From assembly GCA_965203635.1 (NCBI GenBank), contig OZ241903.1:2108001-2172000 (forward strand): 64,000 bases of DNA, written 5' to 3'. Origin of the DNA: Aldehydirespirator sp965203635 (GTDB taxonomy: Bacteria; Actinomycetota; Acidimicrobiia; Acidimicrobiales; Aldehydirespiratoraceae). Below, piece by piece: positions 18,001-26,709 of this stretch. Below the pieces are notes generated by a model. That model did not search any database, had not been told where the DNA came from, and saw only the letters and a list, made by a program, of their open reading frames with translations. The translations under genes were made by a program, and so were the position numbers. The stretch's first letter is position 1. Every line of letters begins with the position of its first letter.

Positions 18001-19491
18001 ATGCGGGAGACCGCGAGGTATCGGGGACTCGCTGACACCGGCCTGCCGGAGCTGCCGGTCGAGGCGGGGGACCCCCTCCTGGACCTTCTCAACGGTTTCA
18101 TCGCGGAGCTGCGGGCTGTCGGCATCCCCGCCAGCCTCACCGAGAACCTCGACGCCATGGAGGCCGTGAAGCACGTACCCATCACCGACCGCGAGACCTT
18201 CAAGTACGCCCTGGCGGCCACGCTGGTGAAGAACCAGGCTCACTGGAAGGCCTTCGAGACTGTCTTCGAGGTGTACTTCTCCCTGCGGGGCGCGCAGTAC
18301 GAGATCGCCGCGGACGATCTGGACGAGGCCGACGGGGCCGACGGCGAGATCCGGGCCGAGGGCGACCGTGGCTCCGGTGGCGACATGCTCAGCCCCGAGG
18401 AGCTGGCCGAGATGCTCTACCGGGCGCTGATGCGGGGCGACTCCGAGATGCTCCGCGCCGCGGCCCGCGAGGCGGTGCGCCGGTACGCGGGGATGGAGCC
18501 GGGCCGTCCCGTCGGGGGCACCTACTACCTGTACCGCACCCTGCGCAACCTCGACCTCGAGGGTGTGCTGGAGCGTCTCATGGACGCGGAACAGCACACC
18601 GAGGGCGATGTCGACGACTTCGACCTGCGATTGAGGCGCGACGAGTTCGAGCTGCGCATCGCCGAGCTCAAACGCCAGATCGAGGCCGAGATCCGGCGAC
18701 GGCTGGTGGCCGACCGGGGCGTCGAGGCCATGGCCAAGACCCTGCGCAAGCCGCTGCCGTCGGACATCGACTTCATGCACGCGTCACGCGAGGAGATGGC
18801 CAGCCTGCGCAAGGCCATCTACCCGCTGACCCGCAAGCTGGCCGCCAGGCTGGTCCGCAAGCGCCGCCACGGACGGGCGGGGCCGCTCGACTTCCGCTCC
18901 ACCGTGCGCCACTCCCTGTCCTACGGGGGCGTGCCCGTGGAGCCGAAGTTCCGCCACCCGCGGCCCCACAAACCGGACATCATGGTGGTGGCCGACGTGT
19001 CGGGCTCGGTGGCCGCCTTCGCCCGGTTCACGCTGCACCTGGTGTACGCCATCTCCAGCCAGTTCTCCAAGGTGCGCTCGTTCGTGTTCATCGACGGCCT
19101 CGACGAGGTGACCAGCTTCTTCGAGGGCACCGACGACATCGCGGAGGCAGTGCACCGGGTCAACACCGAGGCCGACGTGGTGTGGGTGGACGGCCACTCC
19201 GACTACGGCCACGCCCTCGGCGTGTTCTGGGACAACTACGCCAATGACGTCGGGCCCCGCACCACGGTGCTGATCCTCGGCGACGCCCGCAACAACTACC
19301 ACGCACCCGAGAGCTGGATCATCAAGGCCCTTCAGCAGAAGGCCCGCCACGTGTTCTGGCTCAACCCCGAGCCCCGCAGCTACTGGGACACCGGCGACTC
19401 GATCGTGGGGGAGTACGCCCCCCACTGCGACGGCGTGTTCGAGGTGCGCAACCTGCGACAGCTGGAAGCCTTCGTAGACCGCCTGGCCTGA
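18001..19491 (+). CDS. CoxE-like VWA domain protein
   Basis: A 496-aa protein with a C-terminal von Willebrand A domain. The MIDAS motif DxSxS is in VVADVSGSVAAFARFTLHL (about residue 335), and later DGLDEVTSFFEG and LGDARNNYHAP fit the VWA fold. The N-terminal half is helical and highly charged. Proteins of this type work with MoxR ATPases in metalloenzyme maturation (CoxD/CoxE pair). The ATG at 18001 directly abuts a family A repeat; the upstream part of the frame (from 17977) is repeat-encoded and was excluded. A downstream start is possible because no clear ribosome site remains. Confidence 0.85.
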   Translation: MRETARYRGLADTGLPELPVEAGDPLLDLLNGFIAELRAVGIPASLTENLDAMEAVKHVPITDRETFKYALAATLVKNQAHWKAFETVFEVYFSLRGAQYEIAADDLDEADGADGEIRAEGDRGSGGDMLSPEELAEMLYRALMRGDSEMLRAAAREAVRRYAGMEPGRPVGGTYYLYRTLRNLDLEGVLERLMDAEQHTEGDVDDFDLRLRRDEFELRIAELKRQIEAEIRRRLVADRGVEAMAKTLRKPLPSDIDFMHASREEMASLRKAIYPLTRKLAARLVRKRRHGRAGPLDFRSTVRHSLSYGGVPVEPKFRHPRPHKPDIMVVADVSGSVAAFARFTLHLVYAISSQFSKVRSFVFIDGLDEVTSFFEGTDDIAEAVHRVNTEADVVWVDGHSDYGHALGVFWDNYANDVGPRTTVLILGDARNNYHAPESWIIKALQQKARHVFWLNPEPRSYWDTGDSIVGEYAPHCDGVFEVRNLRQLEAFVDRLA

Positions 19492-19494
19492 GGG

Positions 19495-20871
19495 TCAGTT
19501 CCCGCCGGAGAGCATCTCGGCCACCCGGAAGGCGAGGTCCACCGACTGGCGGCCGTTGAGTCGGGGATCGCACAGGGTCTCGAAGGCTCGCTCCAGGTCC
19601 TCGTGGCTGATGTCGTCGGCGCCGCCGACGCACTCGGTGACGGCGTCACCGGTCAACTCCACGTGTACGCCTCCGGGCCAGGTGCCGCAGGCGTGGTGGG
19701 CCGCGAAGAAGCTGCTGATCTCGGTCAGCACGTCATCGAAGTGGCGGGTCTTGCGGCCCGACTCCGAGGTATAGGTGTTGCCGTGCATCGGGTCGCACGC
19801 CCAGGCCACCGGGTGACCGGAGTCGCGAACGGCCCGCAGCAGCGGGGGCAGCAGGATCTCGATCTTGTCGGCCCCCATCCTGGTGATGAACGTGAGCCGG
19901 CCGGGTACCCGCTGCGGGTTGAGCATCTCGCACAGCGTCAGCACCTCGTCGGCGGTGGCGGTGGGCCCGATCTTGCAGCCCAGCGGGTTGTGCACGCCCC
20001 GCAGGAACTCCACGTGGGCTCCGTCGAGCTGGCGAGTGCGCTCGCCGATCCAGAGCATGTGGGCCGAGCAGTCGTAGGTGTCGCCGGTCAGTGAGTCCAC
20101 CCGCGTCAGGGCCTCCTCGTAGTCGAGCACCAGGGCCTCGTGGCTGGTGTAGAACTCGACCTCGTGAAGCTGGGGGGTGTTGGCGGTGGTGACCCCGCAG
20201 GCCGTCATGAACCGCAGAGCCCGGTCGATCTCGTCGGCCATGCGCGCGTAACGGCGGCCCGCGGGTGAGGTGGCCACGAACTCCCGGTTCCAACTCGACA
20301 CCTGCGACAGGTCGGCGTAGCCGCCCCGGGTGAACGCCCTCAGCAGGTTGAGGGTGGAGGCGGCCCGGTGGTACGCGGTCAGCAGGCGGCGCGGGTCGGG
20401 CAGCCGCTCGGCCTCGCTGAAGCCGATGTCGTTGACCATGTGACCGAGGAACGAGGTGAGCTCCACCTCGCCCTTGGTCTCGGTGGGGCTGGACCGGGGC
20501 TTGGCGAACTGCCCGGCGATACGGCCCACCTTCACCAGCGGCACACCGCCGGAGTAGGTGAGCACTATCGCCATCTGCAGGATCACCCGCAGCTTGTCCC
20601 GGATCGAGTCGGCGGAGGAGTCGAACGACTCCGCGCAATCGCCCGCCTGCAGCAGGAACGCCTCGCCGTTGGCCACCCGGCCGAGCAGCCCGGTCAGGGC
20701 CCGGGCCTCGCCCGCGAAGACCAGCGGAGGCAGGTCGCTCAGAGCCTTGGTGGCCTGCTCGAGTTCGGCCTGGTCGGGCCAAGCCGGCTGATGCCGCGCC
20801 GGTTTGGCCCTCCAGGACGAGGGCGACCAGTCGCTTCCGCCGGCGAACAGGGTGGGATCTCCGGCGGACAT
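19495..20871 (-). CDS. Class II 3-deoxy-7-phosphoheptulonate synthase (DAHP synthase)
   Basis: A 458-aa plant/actinobacterial-type DAHP synthase that condenses PEP and erythrose-4-phosphate at the entry to aromatic amino acid synthesis. Signature blocks are FLLQAGDCAESF, VKVGRIAGQFAKPRSSPTE, GERTRQLDGAHVEFLRG, NPLGCKIGPTA and ACDPMHGNTYTSESGRKTR, with the metal-binding Cys, His and Glu residues in place. Length is normal for the family. It lies five bases after the sigma factor gene on the same strand, so the two are probably co-transcribed. No chorismate mutase is nearby. Confidence 0.95.
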   Translation of the reverse strand: MSAGDPTLFAGGSDWSPSSWRAKPARHQPAWPDQAELEQATKALSDLPPLVFAGEARALTGLLGRVANGEAFLLQAGDCAESFDSSADSIRDKLRVILQMAIVLTYSGGVPLVKVGRIAGQFAKPRSSPTETKGEVELTSFLGHMVNDIGFSEAERLPDPRRLLTAYHRAASTLNLLRAFTRGGYADLSQVSSWNREFVATSPAGRRYARMADEIDRALRFMTACGVTTANTPQLHEVEFYTSHEALVLDYEEALTRVDSLTGDTYDCSAHMLWIGERTRQLDGAHVEFLRGVHNPLGCKIGPTATADEVLTLCEMLNPQRVPGRLTFITRMGADKIEILLPPLLRAVRDSGHPVAWACDPMHGNTYTSESGRKTRHFDDVLTEISSFFAAHHACGTWPGGVHVELTGDAVTECVGGADDISHEDLERAFETLCDPRLNGRQSVDLAFRVAEMLSGGN

Positions 20872-20876
20872 AGGCG

Positions 20877-21722
20877 CTATGCCGCGTCGACCGTCTCGGC
20901 CAGACTCAGCTCCTCAGCGTGCTCCCGCACGGCATTGATGGCGCGCTTCACCAGGCGACGGGCCGCCTCGGCGGTGACGCCCAGCTCCTCACCGACCTCG
21001 CGGTAGGAGCGCTTGATGCCGTCGGAGAGCCCGAAACGCTGCTCGACCGCGTACTTGGCCCGGGGCTCGAGGATGTCGAGCAGGCCGGTCACCATCTCCT
21101 CCTCGGCCCTGGCCATCACCTCGAGCTCGGGCCCGGGGTTGGCGTCGGGGAGCAGATCGATCAACTCGTTGCTGTCGTCGTCGCCGATGGTGCGGTCGAG
21201 GGAGGTGGGGGTGGTCAGCCGGTGCAGCCGGGCATGGTCGTCGTCCAGCTCGTCGCCGTCGCCGGACACCTGCCGCAGCGCGGCGCGCAACGACGCGGAC
21301 CGGTCGCCGGGCAGTCGCACCAGGCTCGCCTTCTGGTCGAGGGCCCGCCCGATGGACTGGCGGATCCAGAAGGTCGCGTAGGTCGAGAACTTGAAGCCCT
21401 TGCGCCAGTCGAACTTGTCGACGGCGTGCTCGAGGCCGAGGTTCCCCTCCTGGATGAGGTCGAGCAGCTCCATGCCCGGGGGAAGGGGATAGCGGCGGGC
21501 GACGCTCACCACCAGGCGCAGGTTGGCCCGGATGAAGCGGTCCTTGGCTGCGGCGGCCTCGCGGATCGCCCTGTCGATCTCGCGGCCGGTCTCGCCCTCG
21601 TCCTTGCGGAGACGGGCCTCGACGCCGCGCTCGATGGCCTGCGAGAGCTCGCGCTCCTCTTGGGCGTTGAGCAGTGCGACCGCACCGATTTCGTTGAGAT
21701 ACTGTCCTACTGAGTCACTCAT
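20877..21722 (-). CDS. Sigma-70 family RNA polymerase sigma factor
   Basis: A 281-aa sigma-70 factor of the RpoD-related (group 2/3) type. Region 1.2 is DSVGQYLNEIGAVALLNAQEE. Region 2 contains RFIRANLRLVVSVARRY, LLDLIQEGNLGL and FKFSTYATFWIRQSIGRAL. Region 3 follows with RLPGDRSASLRAAL, and region 4 has the helix-turn-helix YREVGEELGVTAEAARRLVKR. Region 1.1 is absent and the protein is short, so it is probably an alternative rather than the primary sigma factor. The ATG at 21722 starts at region 1.2; the frame remains open upstream but carries no domain. Confidence 0.9.
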   Translation of the reverse strand: MSDSVGQYLNEIGAVALLNAQEERELSQAIERGVEARLRKDEGETGREIDRAIREAAAAKDRFIRANLRLVVSVARRYPLPPGMELLDLIQEGNLGLEHAVDKFDWRKGFKFSTYATFWIRQSIGRALDQKASLVRLPGDRSASLRAALRQVSGDGDELDDDHARLHRLTTPTSLDRTIGDDDSNELIDLLPDANPGPELEVMARAEEEMVTGLLDILEPRAKYAVEQRFGLSDGIKRSYREVGEELGVTAEAARRLVKRAINAVREHAEELSLAETVDAA

Positions 21723-21920
21723 GTCTGATTCACCTGACCGGCCCCGCTCGCGTCGGCAGGGGCAGCCTTCTCGCTTTCTTTGTGGGGAGGATTTGGTGCC
21801 GGGCGCACACCCTCCAAGTGCGCTACTCCAGCCCAGACGAACCAATATAGGTTAGGTGTTTGTTCCCGGCAAGTCAAGATGTGCGCCCGCGCGAGGTGTG
21901 ACATTGGTCACGCACCCCCT

Positions 21921-21941
21921 AGCGCAGCGAACAGGAGCGGG
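21921..21941 (+). repeat. Family A fragment, copy 6
   Basis: Only the last part of the repeat core is present here (AGCGCAGCGAACAGGAGCGG plus one G), in the divergent gap between the sigma factor and nadD, in nadD orientation. The rest of the 256-base gap is AT-richer around 21838-21860 and probably holds the sigma factor promoter, but no reliable -35/-10 pair was assigned. Confidence 0.75.
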
Positions 21942-21978
21942 CAACACAGTGCAACCTATCGCTCAATCATAGACTTTC

Positions 21979-22584
21979 GTGGTGCAGCGATCGGACCCTC
22001 CTCGCATAGGTGTGCTGGGAGGGACGTTCGATCCGCCCCATTTCGGCCACCTCGCAGCCGGGTTGGAGGTGCGCCACCGGCTCGGACTCTCCAAGGTGCT
22101 GTTGATGGTGGCCAACGATCCATGGCAGAAGTCCGGGCTGCATCCGGTGACGCCGGCCCGTCTGCGACTTGAGATGGTGAGGGCCGCCGTCGGTGACCTC
22201 GACGGGCTCGAGGTGAGCACGCTGGAGATCGATCGCGGCGGCGAGAGCTACATGGCCGACACGCTGCGGCAGCTGCGCGGCCTGCATCCCGGGGCCGAAC
22301 TGCTGCTGGTGGTGGGCTCGGACACCGCCCAGGGACTCGACACCTGGAAGCGCCCCTCGGAGCTGCGCGAGCTGGCCACCACGGTCGTGGTCGACCGGGC
22401 GGGACCCTCCGGCGGGCGTCCCCCGGCCGGATGGCCGGCCGTGGTGGTGGAGGTCCCGGCGCTGGACATCTCGTCGTGCGACATCCGGTCCCGATTCGCG
22501 GACGGCCGACCGGTGGAGGCGCTCGTGCCCGCCGCGGTGATCGAAGTCGTCAGATCCAGAGGCCTGTACGGGTGCGGTCGCTGA
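21979..22584 (+). CDS. nadD: Nicotinate-nucleotide adenylyltransferase
   Basis: A 201-aa NadD that makes deamido-NAD from nicotinate mononucleotide and ATP. The nucleotidyltransferase signature GVLGGTFDPPHFGHL lies near the N-terminus, followed by PWQKSGLHPVTPARLRLEM and the C-terminal DISSCDIRSRFADGRPVEALVP with the ISSTxIR-like element. The GTG at 21979 is the first start in frame after a stop. The next gene begins inside this one (GTG at 22572). The order nadD, LytR_C protein, rsfS is common in actinobacteria. Confidence 0.94.
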   Translation: MVQRSDPPRIGVLGGTFDPPHFGHLAAGLEVRHRLGLSKVLLMVANDPWQKSGLHPVTPARLRLEMVRAAVGDLDGLEVSTLEIDRGGESYMADTLRQLRGLHPGAELLLVVGSDTAQGLDTWKRPSELRELATTVVVDRAGPSGGRPPAGWPAVVVEVPALDISSCDIRSRFADGRPVEALVPAAVIEVVRSRGLYGCGR

Positions 22585-23861
22585 TTCCCGGCTGGCGCCC
22601 GCCCCGCTGGCGTATGCCCCGCTGGCGTATGCCCCACTGGCGTCTGCCTGGCTGGCGTCGTCGCCAGCCTGCTCCTCAGTCCCATCCGTTCTGGAGCCTC
22701 GTCTATCCGGGAGTGGTGGTGGCCGCGGGGATCGCGGTCCTGCTACTGGCTCTGACGGGCGGCCGCGCCGTTCTCAGGACCACGGTGGAGCCGGTCGAGG
22801 AGGAGATCGTCCTGGAGCCCGACGAGCCCGGGTATGTGGAGCTGGTGGCGGCCACCCCCACGCTGCTCTCGCTCCACACCCACAACGGCGACTTGACCGG
22901 CGTGGCCCTCATGGCGCTGACGGGCATCGACGCGGGCGGCGGTGTGGTGCTGCTGCCGGCCGACCTCCTGGTCGTGCCCCCGGGAGGCTCTCCGGAGCAG
23001 GGCGAGCTGCTCTCCGACACTTTCGCGCGGGGAGGGATCGAGGCCGTCCGGCAGGTTGCCGAGGACATGTTCGGCCTCGGCTTCGGGCAGGTGGTCGAGG
23101 TGCCCACCGAGGGGCTCGCCCACAGCATCGGCCCCGCGGAGCCGCTGCCGTACCTGTTGGTCGATGATCTGATCGAGATAGGTGCCGACGGAGCGCAACG
23201 GGTCGTCTACCAGGCCGGACGCTACGAGCTGAGCGCGGCCGACGCAGCTGCCGTCTACGCCCACCGCAACCCCGACGAGGCCGACGGCAACCGGGCGCAG
23301 CGCCAGCGGGCCATGTGGGAGTCGTGGCTGGGTGTCGTCGGGCGGGCGCCGGACCCCGAGGCCGCCATCCCCCCGGCCGACTCTCGGTTGGCACCGTTCC
23401 TGCGGGCTCTCGGAGCGGGCACTACCGTGGTGGAGGTTGTTCCCTTCGAGTCCATCGCATCCGATCCCGGCGCCGCCCCGGTCCTGTTCCTGGGCCCGGA
23501 GAGCAGAGCGTGGCTGAGGGCCGAGGCCTTGGAGCTGGCCCCCTGGCCCCAGCAGCCGGAGTCGTTCCTGCGCCCCAGGGTCCAACTGCTCGACGGCACG
23601 GGCGATCCAGCCATCCGGGATGGACTGGCTGACGACGTGATCGCGGCCGGGGGAGTGATCACCGTGATAGGCAACGCGGACGCCTTCGGTGTGGAGGCCA
23701 CCCAGTTCGCCTACCATCGCGAGGAACTCGTGAACGACCCCATCACCAACTCCATCGCCATCGAGCTCGGCGTCGACATGGCTCTCATAGAGCTGGGCGA
23801 GAGCGGGGCCGACGTGGTCGACATAACCGTGACGGTCGGACTGGACCAGGCGGCGCGGTGA
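22572..23861 (+). CDS. Membrane-anchored LCP-like protein with LytR_C domain
   Basis: A 429-aa protein. The frame opens at 22431, but GTG at 22572, overlapping the nadD end, gives a sensible N-terminus: a basic Trp/Arg/Pro segment, then one membrane helix (VYPGVVVAAGIAVLLLALTG). The extracytoplasmic part resembles a degenerate LytR-CpsA-Psr region (LLSLHTHNGDLTGVALMALT, GIEAVRQVAEDMFGL). A LytR_C domain ends the protein (RVQLLDGTGDPAIRDGLADD, ITVIGNADAFG). The family attaches glycopolymers to peptidoglycan, but the LCP catalytic Arg/Asp pattern is not clear, so activity is uncertain. The start of rsfS overlaps the stop. Confidence 0.78.
   Translation: MRSLIPGWRPPRWRMPRWRMPHWRLPGWRRRQPAPQSHPFWSLVYPGVVVAAGIAVLLLALTGGRAVLRTTVEPVEEEIVLEPDEPGYVELVAATPTLLSLHTHNGDLTGVALMALTGIDAGGGVVLLPADLLVVPPGGSPEQGELLSDTFARGGIEAVRQVAEDMFGLGFGQVVEVPTEGLAHSIGPAEPLPYLLVDDLIEIGADGAQRVVYQAGRYELSAADAAAVYAHRNPDEADGNRAQRQRAMWESWLGVVGRAPDPEAAIPPADSRLAPFLRALGAGTTVVEVVPFESIASDPGAAPVLFLGPESRAWLRAEALELAPWPQQPESFLRPRVQLLDGTGDPAIRDGLADDVIAAGGVITVIGNADAFGVEATQFAYHREELVNDPITNSIAIELGVDMALIELGESGADVVDITVTVGLDQAAR
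22591..22650 (+). repeat. 15-bp tandem repeat, four units, encoding W-R-x-P
   Basis: Four consecutive 15-bp units with consensus GCTGGCGTATGCCCC encode WR(P/M)PR-type pentapeptides in the cytosolic N-terminus of the LytR_C protein. The second and third units are identical. The resulting Trp/Arg-rich stretch just before the membrane helix could bind lipid or nucleic acid. Confidence 0.85.
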
Positions 23862-24316
23862 CGCCAGGAGCAAGCCCGGCCGATCCTGTCTCTCCGGCCG
23901 GTTCACCTCCGCTGGTCGACGGTGCCTACGCGCGGCGCTGGGCCGTGGCCGCGGCGGCCGCCGCCGATGAGCGCAAGGGCGTCGACACCGTGGTCATCGA
24001 CGTCGGCGACGTGCTGGTGGTCACCGATCTGTTCGTGATCACCCACGGCAACAATGCCCGCCAGGTGCGCTCCATCACCGAGGGCGTCGAGGAGATGGTG
24101 AAGGAGGCGGGCGGACCGTCGCCGGTGCGCATCGAGGGCGCCGACGACCGCCAGTGGGTGCTGCTCGACTACGGGCCGTTCGTCGTGCACGTCTTCGACG
24201 CGGAGCGGCGCTCCCTGTACCAGCTCGAACGGCTGTGGGGCGACTGCAAGATCCTCGACTGGCAGACCGCGACGGATGGGCCGGTGCCCGCAGCAGAGGC
24301 TGCGCTGGACGCCTAG
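23858..24316 (+). CDS. rsfS: Ribosomal silencing factor RsfS
   Basis: A 152-aa RsfS/Iojap protein that binds L14 and blocks 30S-50S joining when nutrients are low. The conserved core runs from AAAAADERKGVDTVVIDVGD through VLVVTDLFVITHGNNARQVRSI to RQWVLLDYGPFVVHVFDAERRSLYQLERLWGD. It has about 25 extra N-terminal residues rich in Pro/Ser, so the functional start might be later than the GTG at 23858. The stop forms a tail-to-tail CTAG overlap with the fumarase gene. Confidence 0.94.
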   Translation: MTPGASPADPVSPAGSPPLVDGAYARRWAVAAAAAADERKGVDTVVIDVGDVLVVTDLFVITHGNNARQVRSITEGVEEMVKEAGGPSPVRIEGADDRQWVLLDYGPFVVHVFDAERRSLYQLERLWGDCKILDWQTATDGPVPAAEAALDA

Positions 24317-25971
24317 CGGCCGCGGAGCCTCACCGGGGTGGAGACCTCGGCGAAGAAGTCGTTCCCCTTGTCGTCGATCACGATGAAGGCGGGGAAGTCC
24401 TCGACCTCGATGCGCCACACGGCCTCCATGCCCAACTCGGGGTAGTCGAGCACCTCCACCCGCCGGATCGAGTCGCGGGCCAGGCGGGCGGCGGGGCCGC
24501 CGATGGATCCCAGGTAGAAGCCGCCGTGGCGGGCGCAGGCCTCGGTCACCTCCGACGAGCGGTTCCCCTTGGCCAGCATCACCATCGACCCGCCGGCCGC
24601 CTGGAACTGGTCGACGTAGGAGTCCATGCGGCCAGCGGTCGTGGGTCCGAACGATCCCGAGGCGTAGCCCTGGGGAGTCTTGGCCGGACCGGCGTAGTAC
24701 ACCGGATGGTCCCGCATGTAGTCCGGCATCGGCTCGCCGGCGTCGAGGCGCTGCTTGATCCTGGCGTGGGCGATGTCGCGGCCCACCACCAGAGTGCCGG
24801 TCAGGGCGAGCCGGGTCTTGACCGGGTAGCGGGTCAGCTCGGCCAGGATCTCGCCCATCGGCTGGTCGAGGTCCACCGGCACGACCTCGCTGGAGAGGTC
24901 GTCGGCGCGGGTCTCGGGAAGGAACCGGGCCGGGTCGGTCTCCAGGCGCTCGAGGAACAGCCCCTCGGAGGTGATCTTGGCCCGGGCCTGGCGGTCCGCC
25001 GAACAGCTCACCGCGATCCCCACCGGGTTGGACGCCCCGTGGCGGGGCAGCCGGACCACCCGCACGTCGTGGCAGAAGTACTTGCCGCCGAACTGCGCGC
25101 CGATGCCGAAGGCCTGGGTCAGCTCCAGGATCCGCTTCTCCCATTCGAGGTCCCGGAACCCGTGGCCGGTGTCGGGGTCGCCGGAGGTGGGCAGGGAGTC
25201 GAGGTACTTGGCCGAGGCGAGCTTGGCCACCTTCAGGTTGTATTCCGCCGAGGTGCCGCCCACCACCAGGGCCAGGTGGTAGGGCGGGCAGGCCGCGGTG
25301 CCCAGCAGCCGCAGGGTCTCGTCGCAGAAGTCGATCAGCGACTCGGGATTGAGCAGGGCCTTGGTCTTCTGGTACAGGAACGACTTGTTGGCCGACCCGC
25401 CCCCCTTGGCCATGAAGAACAGCTCGTAGACGTCGCCTCCCTTGGAATGGATCTCGATCTGGGCGGGCAGGTTGTTCTGGGTGTTCACCTCGGTGAACAT
25501 GTCGAGCGGGGCGAGCTGCGAGTAGCGCAGGTTGGAGATGCGGTAGGTGTCGTAGACGCCCCGGGAGATGGCTTCGGCGTCATCGCCGAAGGTGAGCACC
25601 TGCTCGCCCTTGCGTCCCATGATCACTGCGGTTCCGGTGTCCTGGCACATGGGCAGGATCCCGCCCGCGGCGATGTTGGCGTTCTGCAGCAGCTCGGTGG
25701 CCACGAAGCGGTCGTTGTCGGAGGCCTCGGGGTCCTCGAGGATGTTGCGGAGCTGCTGGAGGTGGTCCGAGCGCAGGTAGTGGTTGATGTCGTGCATGGC
25801 CACCGACGTGAGCAGCGTCAGCGCATCCGGCTCGACCTTCAGGAACCTCCGGCCCGCGGCCTCGATGGTGGAGACCCCCTCGGTCGACACGAGCCGGTAG
25901 TCGGTGTCGTCCGCGCCGAGGGGCAGCATGTCCGAGTAGGCAAAGTCCCTCAGGTCGGACGAATCGGCCAT
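24313..25971 (-). CDS. Class I fumarate hydratase (4Fe-4S)
   Basis: A 552-aa iron-sulfur fumarase of the fused alpha-beta type, interconverting fumarate and malate in the TCA cycle. Three cysteines expected to bind the cluster lie in LPMCQDTGTAVIMG, LLGTAACPPYHLALVVGG and VGIAVSCSADRQARAK. The C-terminal domain shows GYASGSFGPTTAGRMDSYVD and SMVMLAKGNRSSEVTEAC. The ATG at 25971 was chosen over a much longer open frame because the protein starts there with the usual N-terminus (DLRDFAYSDMLPLG). The enzyme depends on Fe-S assembly, for which this window carries the suf genes. Confidence 0.94.
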   Translation of the reverse strand: MADSSDLRDFAYSDMLPLGADDTDYRLVSTEGVSTIEAAGRRFLKVEPDALTLLTSVAMHDINHYLRSDHLQQLRNILEDPEASDNDRFVATELLQNANIAAGGILPMCQDTGTAVIMGRKGEQVLTFGDDAEAISRGVYDTYRISNLRYSQLAPLDMFTEVNTQNNLPAQIEIHSKGGDVYELFFMAKGGGSANKSFLYQKTKALLNPESLIDFCDETLRLLGTAACPPYHLALVVGGTSAEYNLKVAKLASAKYLDSLPTSGDPDTGHGFRDLEWEKRILELTQAFGIGAQFGGKYFCHDVRVVRLPRHGASNPVGIAVSCSADRQARAKITSEGLFLERLETDPARFLPETRADDLSSEVVPVDLDQPMGEILAELTRYPVKTRLALTGTLVVGRDIAHARIKQRLDAGEPMPDYMRDHPVYYAGPAKTPQGYASGSFGPTTAGRMDSYVDQFQAAGGSMVMLAKGNRSSEVTEACARHGGFYLGSIGGPAARLARDSIRRVEVLDYPELGMEAVWRIEVEDFPAFIVIDDKGNDFFAEVSTPVRLRGR

Positions 25972-25997
25972 AACGTCCGTCCCAGCCGGAGCCTGTC

Positions 25998-26483
25998 TCA
26001 GGGCCTCGCGGGCGTTCCCGGGAACGCGACCGGGTCCTGCCCGTCGCCGATCACCGGGCGCTGCCAGTGCGTGTAGTCGGAGACCGTGTCGGCCACGTCT
26101 CTCCACTCGGCAGGGTTCCAGCCCTCGGCGGCGGCAGTGACCGATCCGTTCTGGAGGACGAAGGCGAACGCGGGGAGGGTGTCGATCCCGAGCGCGGCGG
26201 GTACCCGCCGCTCGGGGTCTGCGAAAGTGAGGATCTCCTGGGCGTAGGGACCGAGGAAGCGCCGGGCGTCGTCGGGGCCGCAGGCGACCACCCAGCACGT
26301 CCGGCATCCGGCCTCGGCGTAGGTGACCAGGATGCGCCGGGCGGTGTGGAGGATCCAGGCGCTCTCGTTGGTGTAGGGATCGAGGAGGACCGGCAGGAGC
26401 GGGAACGTCGTGAGCCAGGAGGACAGCGGCCTGGCCTTGCCTCCGAGCGGGTCCAGTTCCAGATCGAGCGAGACGGCGGTCAC
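25998..26483 (-). CDS. Thioredoxin-fold-like protein with CxxC motif
   Basis: A 161-aa protein starting from GTG at 26483; the longer frame upstream is family C repeat DNA. The centre shows ILVTYAEAGCRTCWVVACGP, a CxxC placed after a strand as in thioredoxins, and a later LGIDTLPAFAFVLQNGSV, which matches the cis-Pro strand of a thioredoxin fold (TLPA followed by a Gly-turn). No signal peptide is seen, so it is probably cytosolic. It lies 26 bases upstream of the fumarase start on the same strand. Substrate unknown. Assignment to the thioredoxin superfamily rests on the motif and strand pattern only. Confidence 0.65.
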   Translation of the reverse strand: MTAVSLDLELDPLGGKARPLSSWLTTFPLLPVLLDPYTNESAWILHTARRILVTYAEAGCRTCWVVACGPDDARRFLGPYAQEILTFADPERRVPAALGIDTLPAFAFVLQNGSVTAAAEGWNPAEWRDVADTVSDYTHWQRPVIGDGQDPVAFPGTPARP

Positions 26484-26509
26484 GAGGCCAACGCTAGCGC
26501 TCGCGCTGT

Positions 26510-26645
26510 TCCGGCCGGCGGGTCCCTTCGCGGCTCGGCTGTTCCGGCCGGCGGGTCCTGTCGTCGAGGCCGTCCGACCGACGGGGCTTCGCCCCATTGT
26601 CGGTCGCCCGTTCCTCGCCGCCACCCCCCGGCCTGGCCGGTGGTG
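26510..26645 (+). repeat. Family C hairpin repeat, copy 2 with a partial copy
   Basis: A full element runs from about 26541 to 26645, preceded by a partial copy of its left end (GTTCCGGCCGGCGGGTCC at 26511). The core hairpin is CGACCGAC with GTCGGTCG, enclosing GGGGC-TTC-GCCCC. Relative to copy 1 the inner stem changed from AGGGC/GCCCT to GGGGC/GCCCC, a compensatory A-T to G-C swap. It sits in the divergent gap between the thioredoxin-like gene and the eIF-2B-like gene. Confidence 0.8.
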
Positions 26646-26709
26646 CCATCTCGGCTACGAACCCCGGTGCCCGGGCTGGCGCCTCAGGGTTGTGCGTAGC
26701 ATCTTCGTC

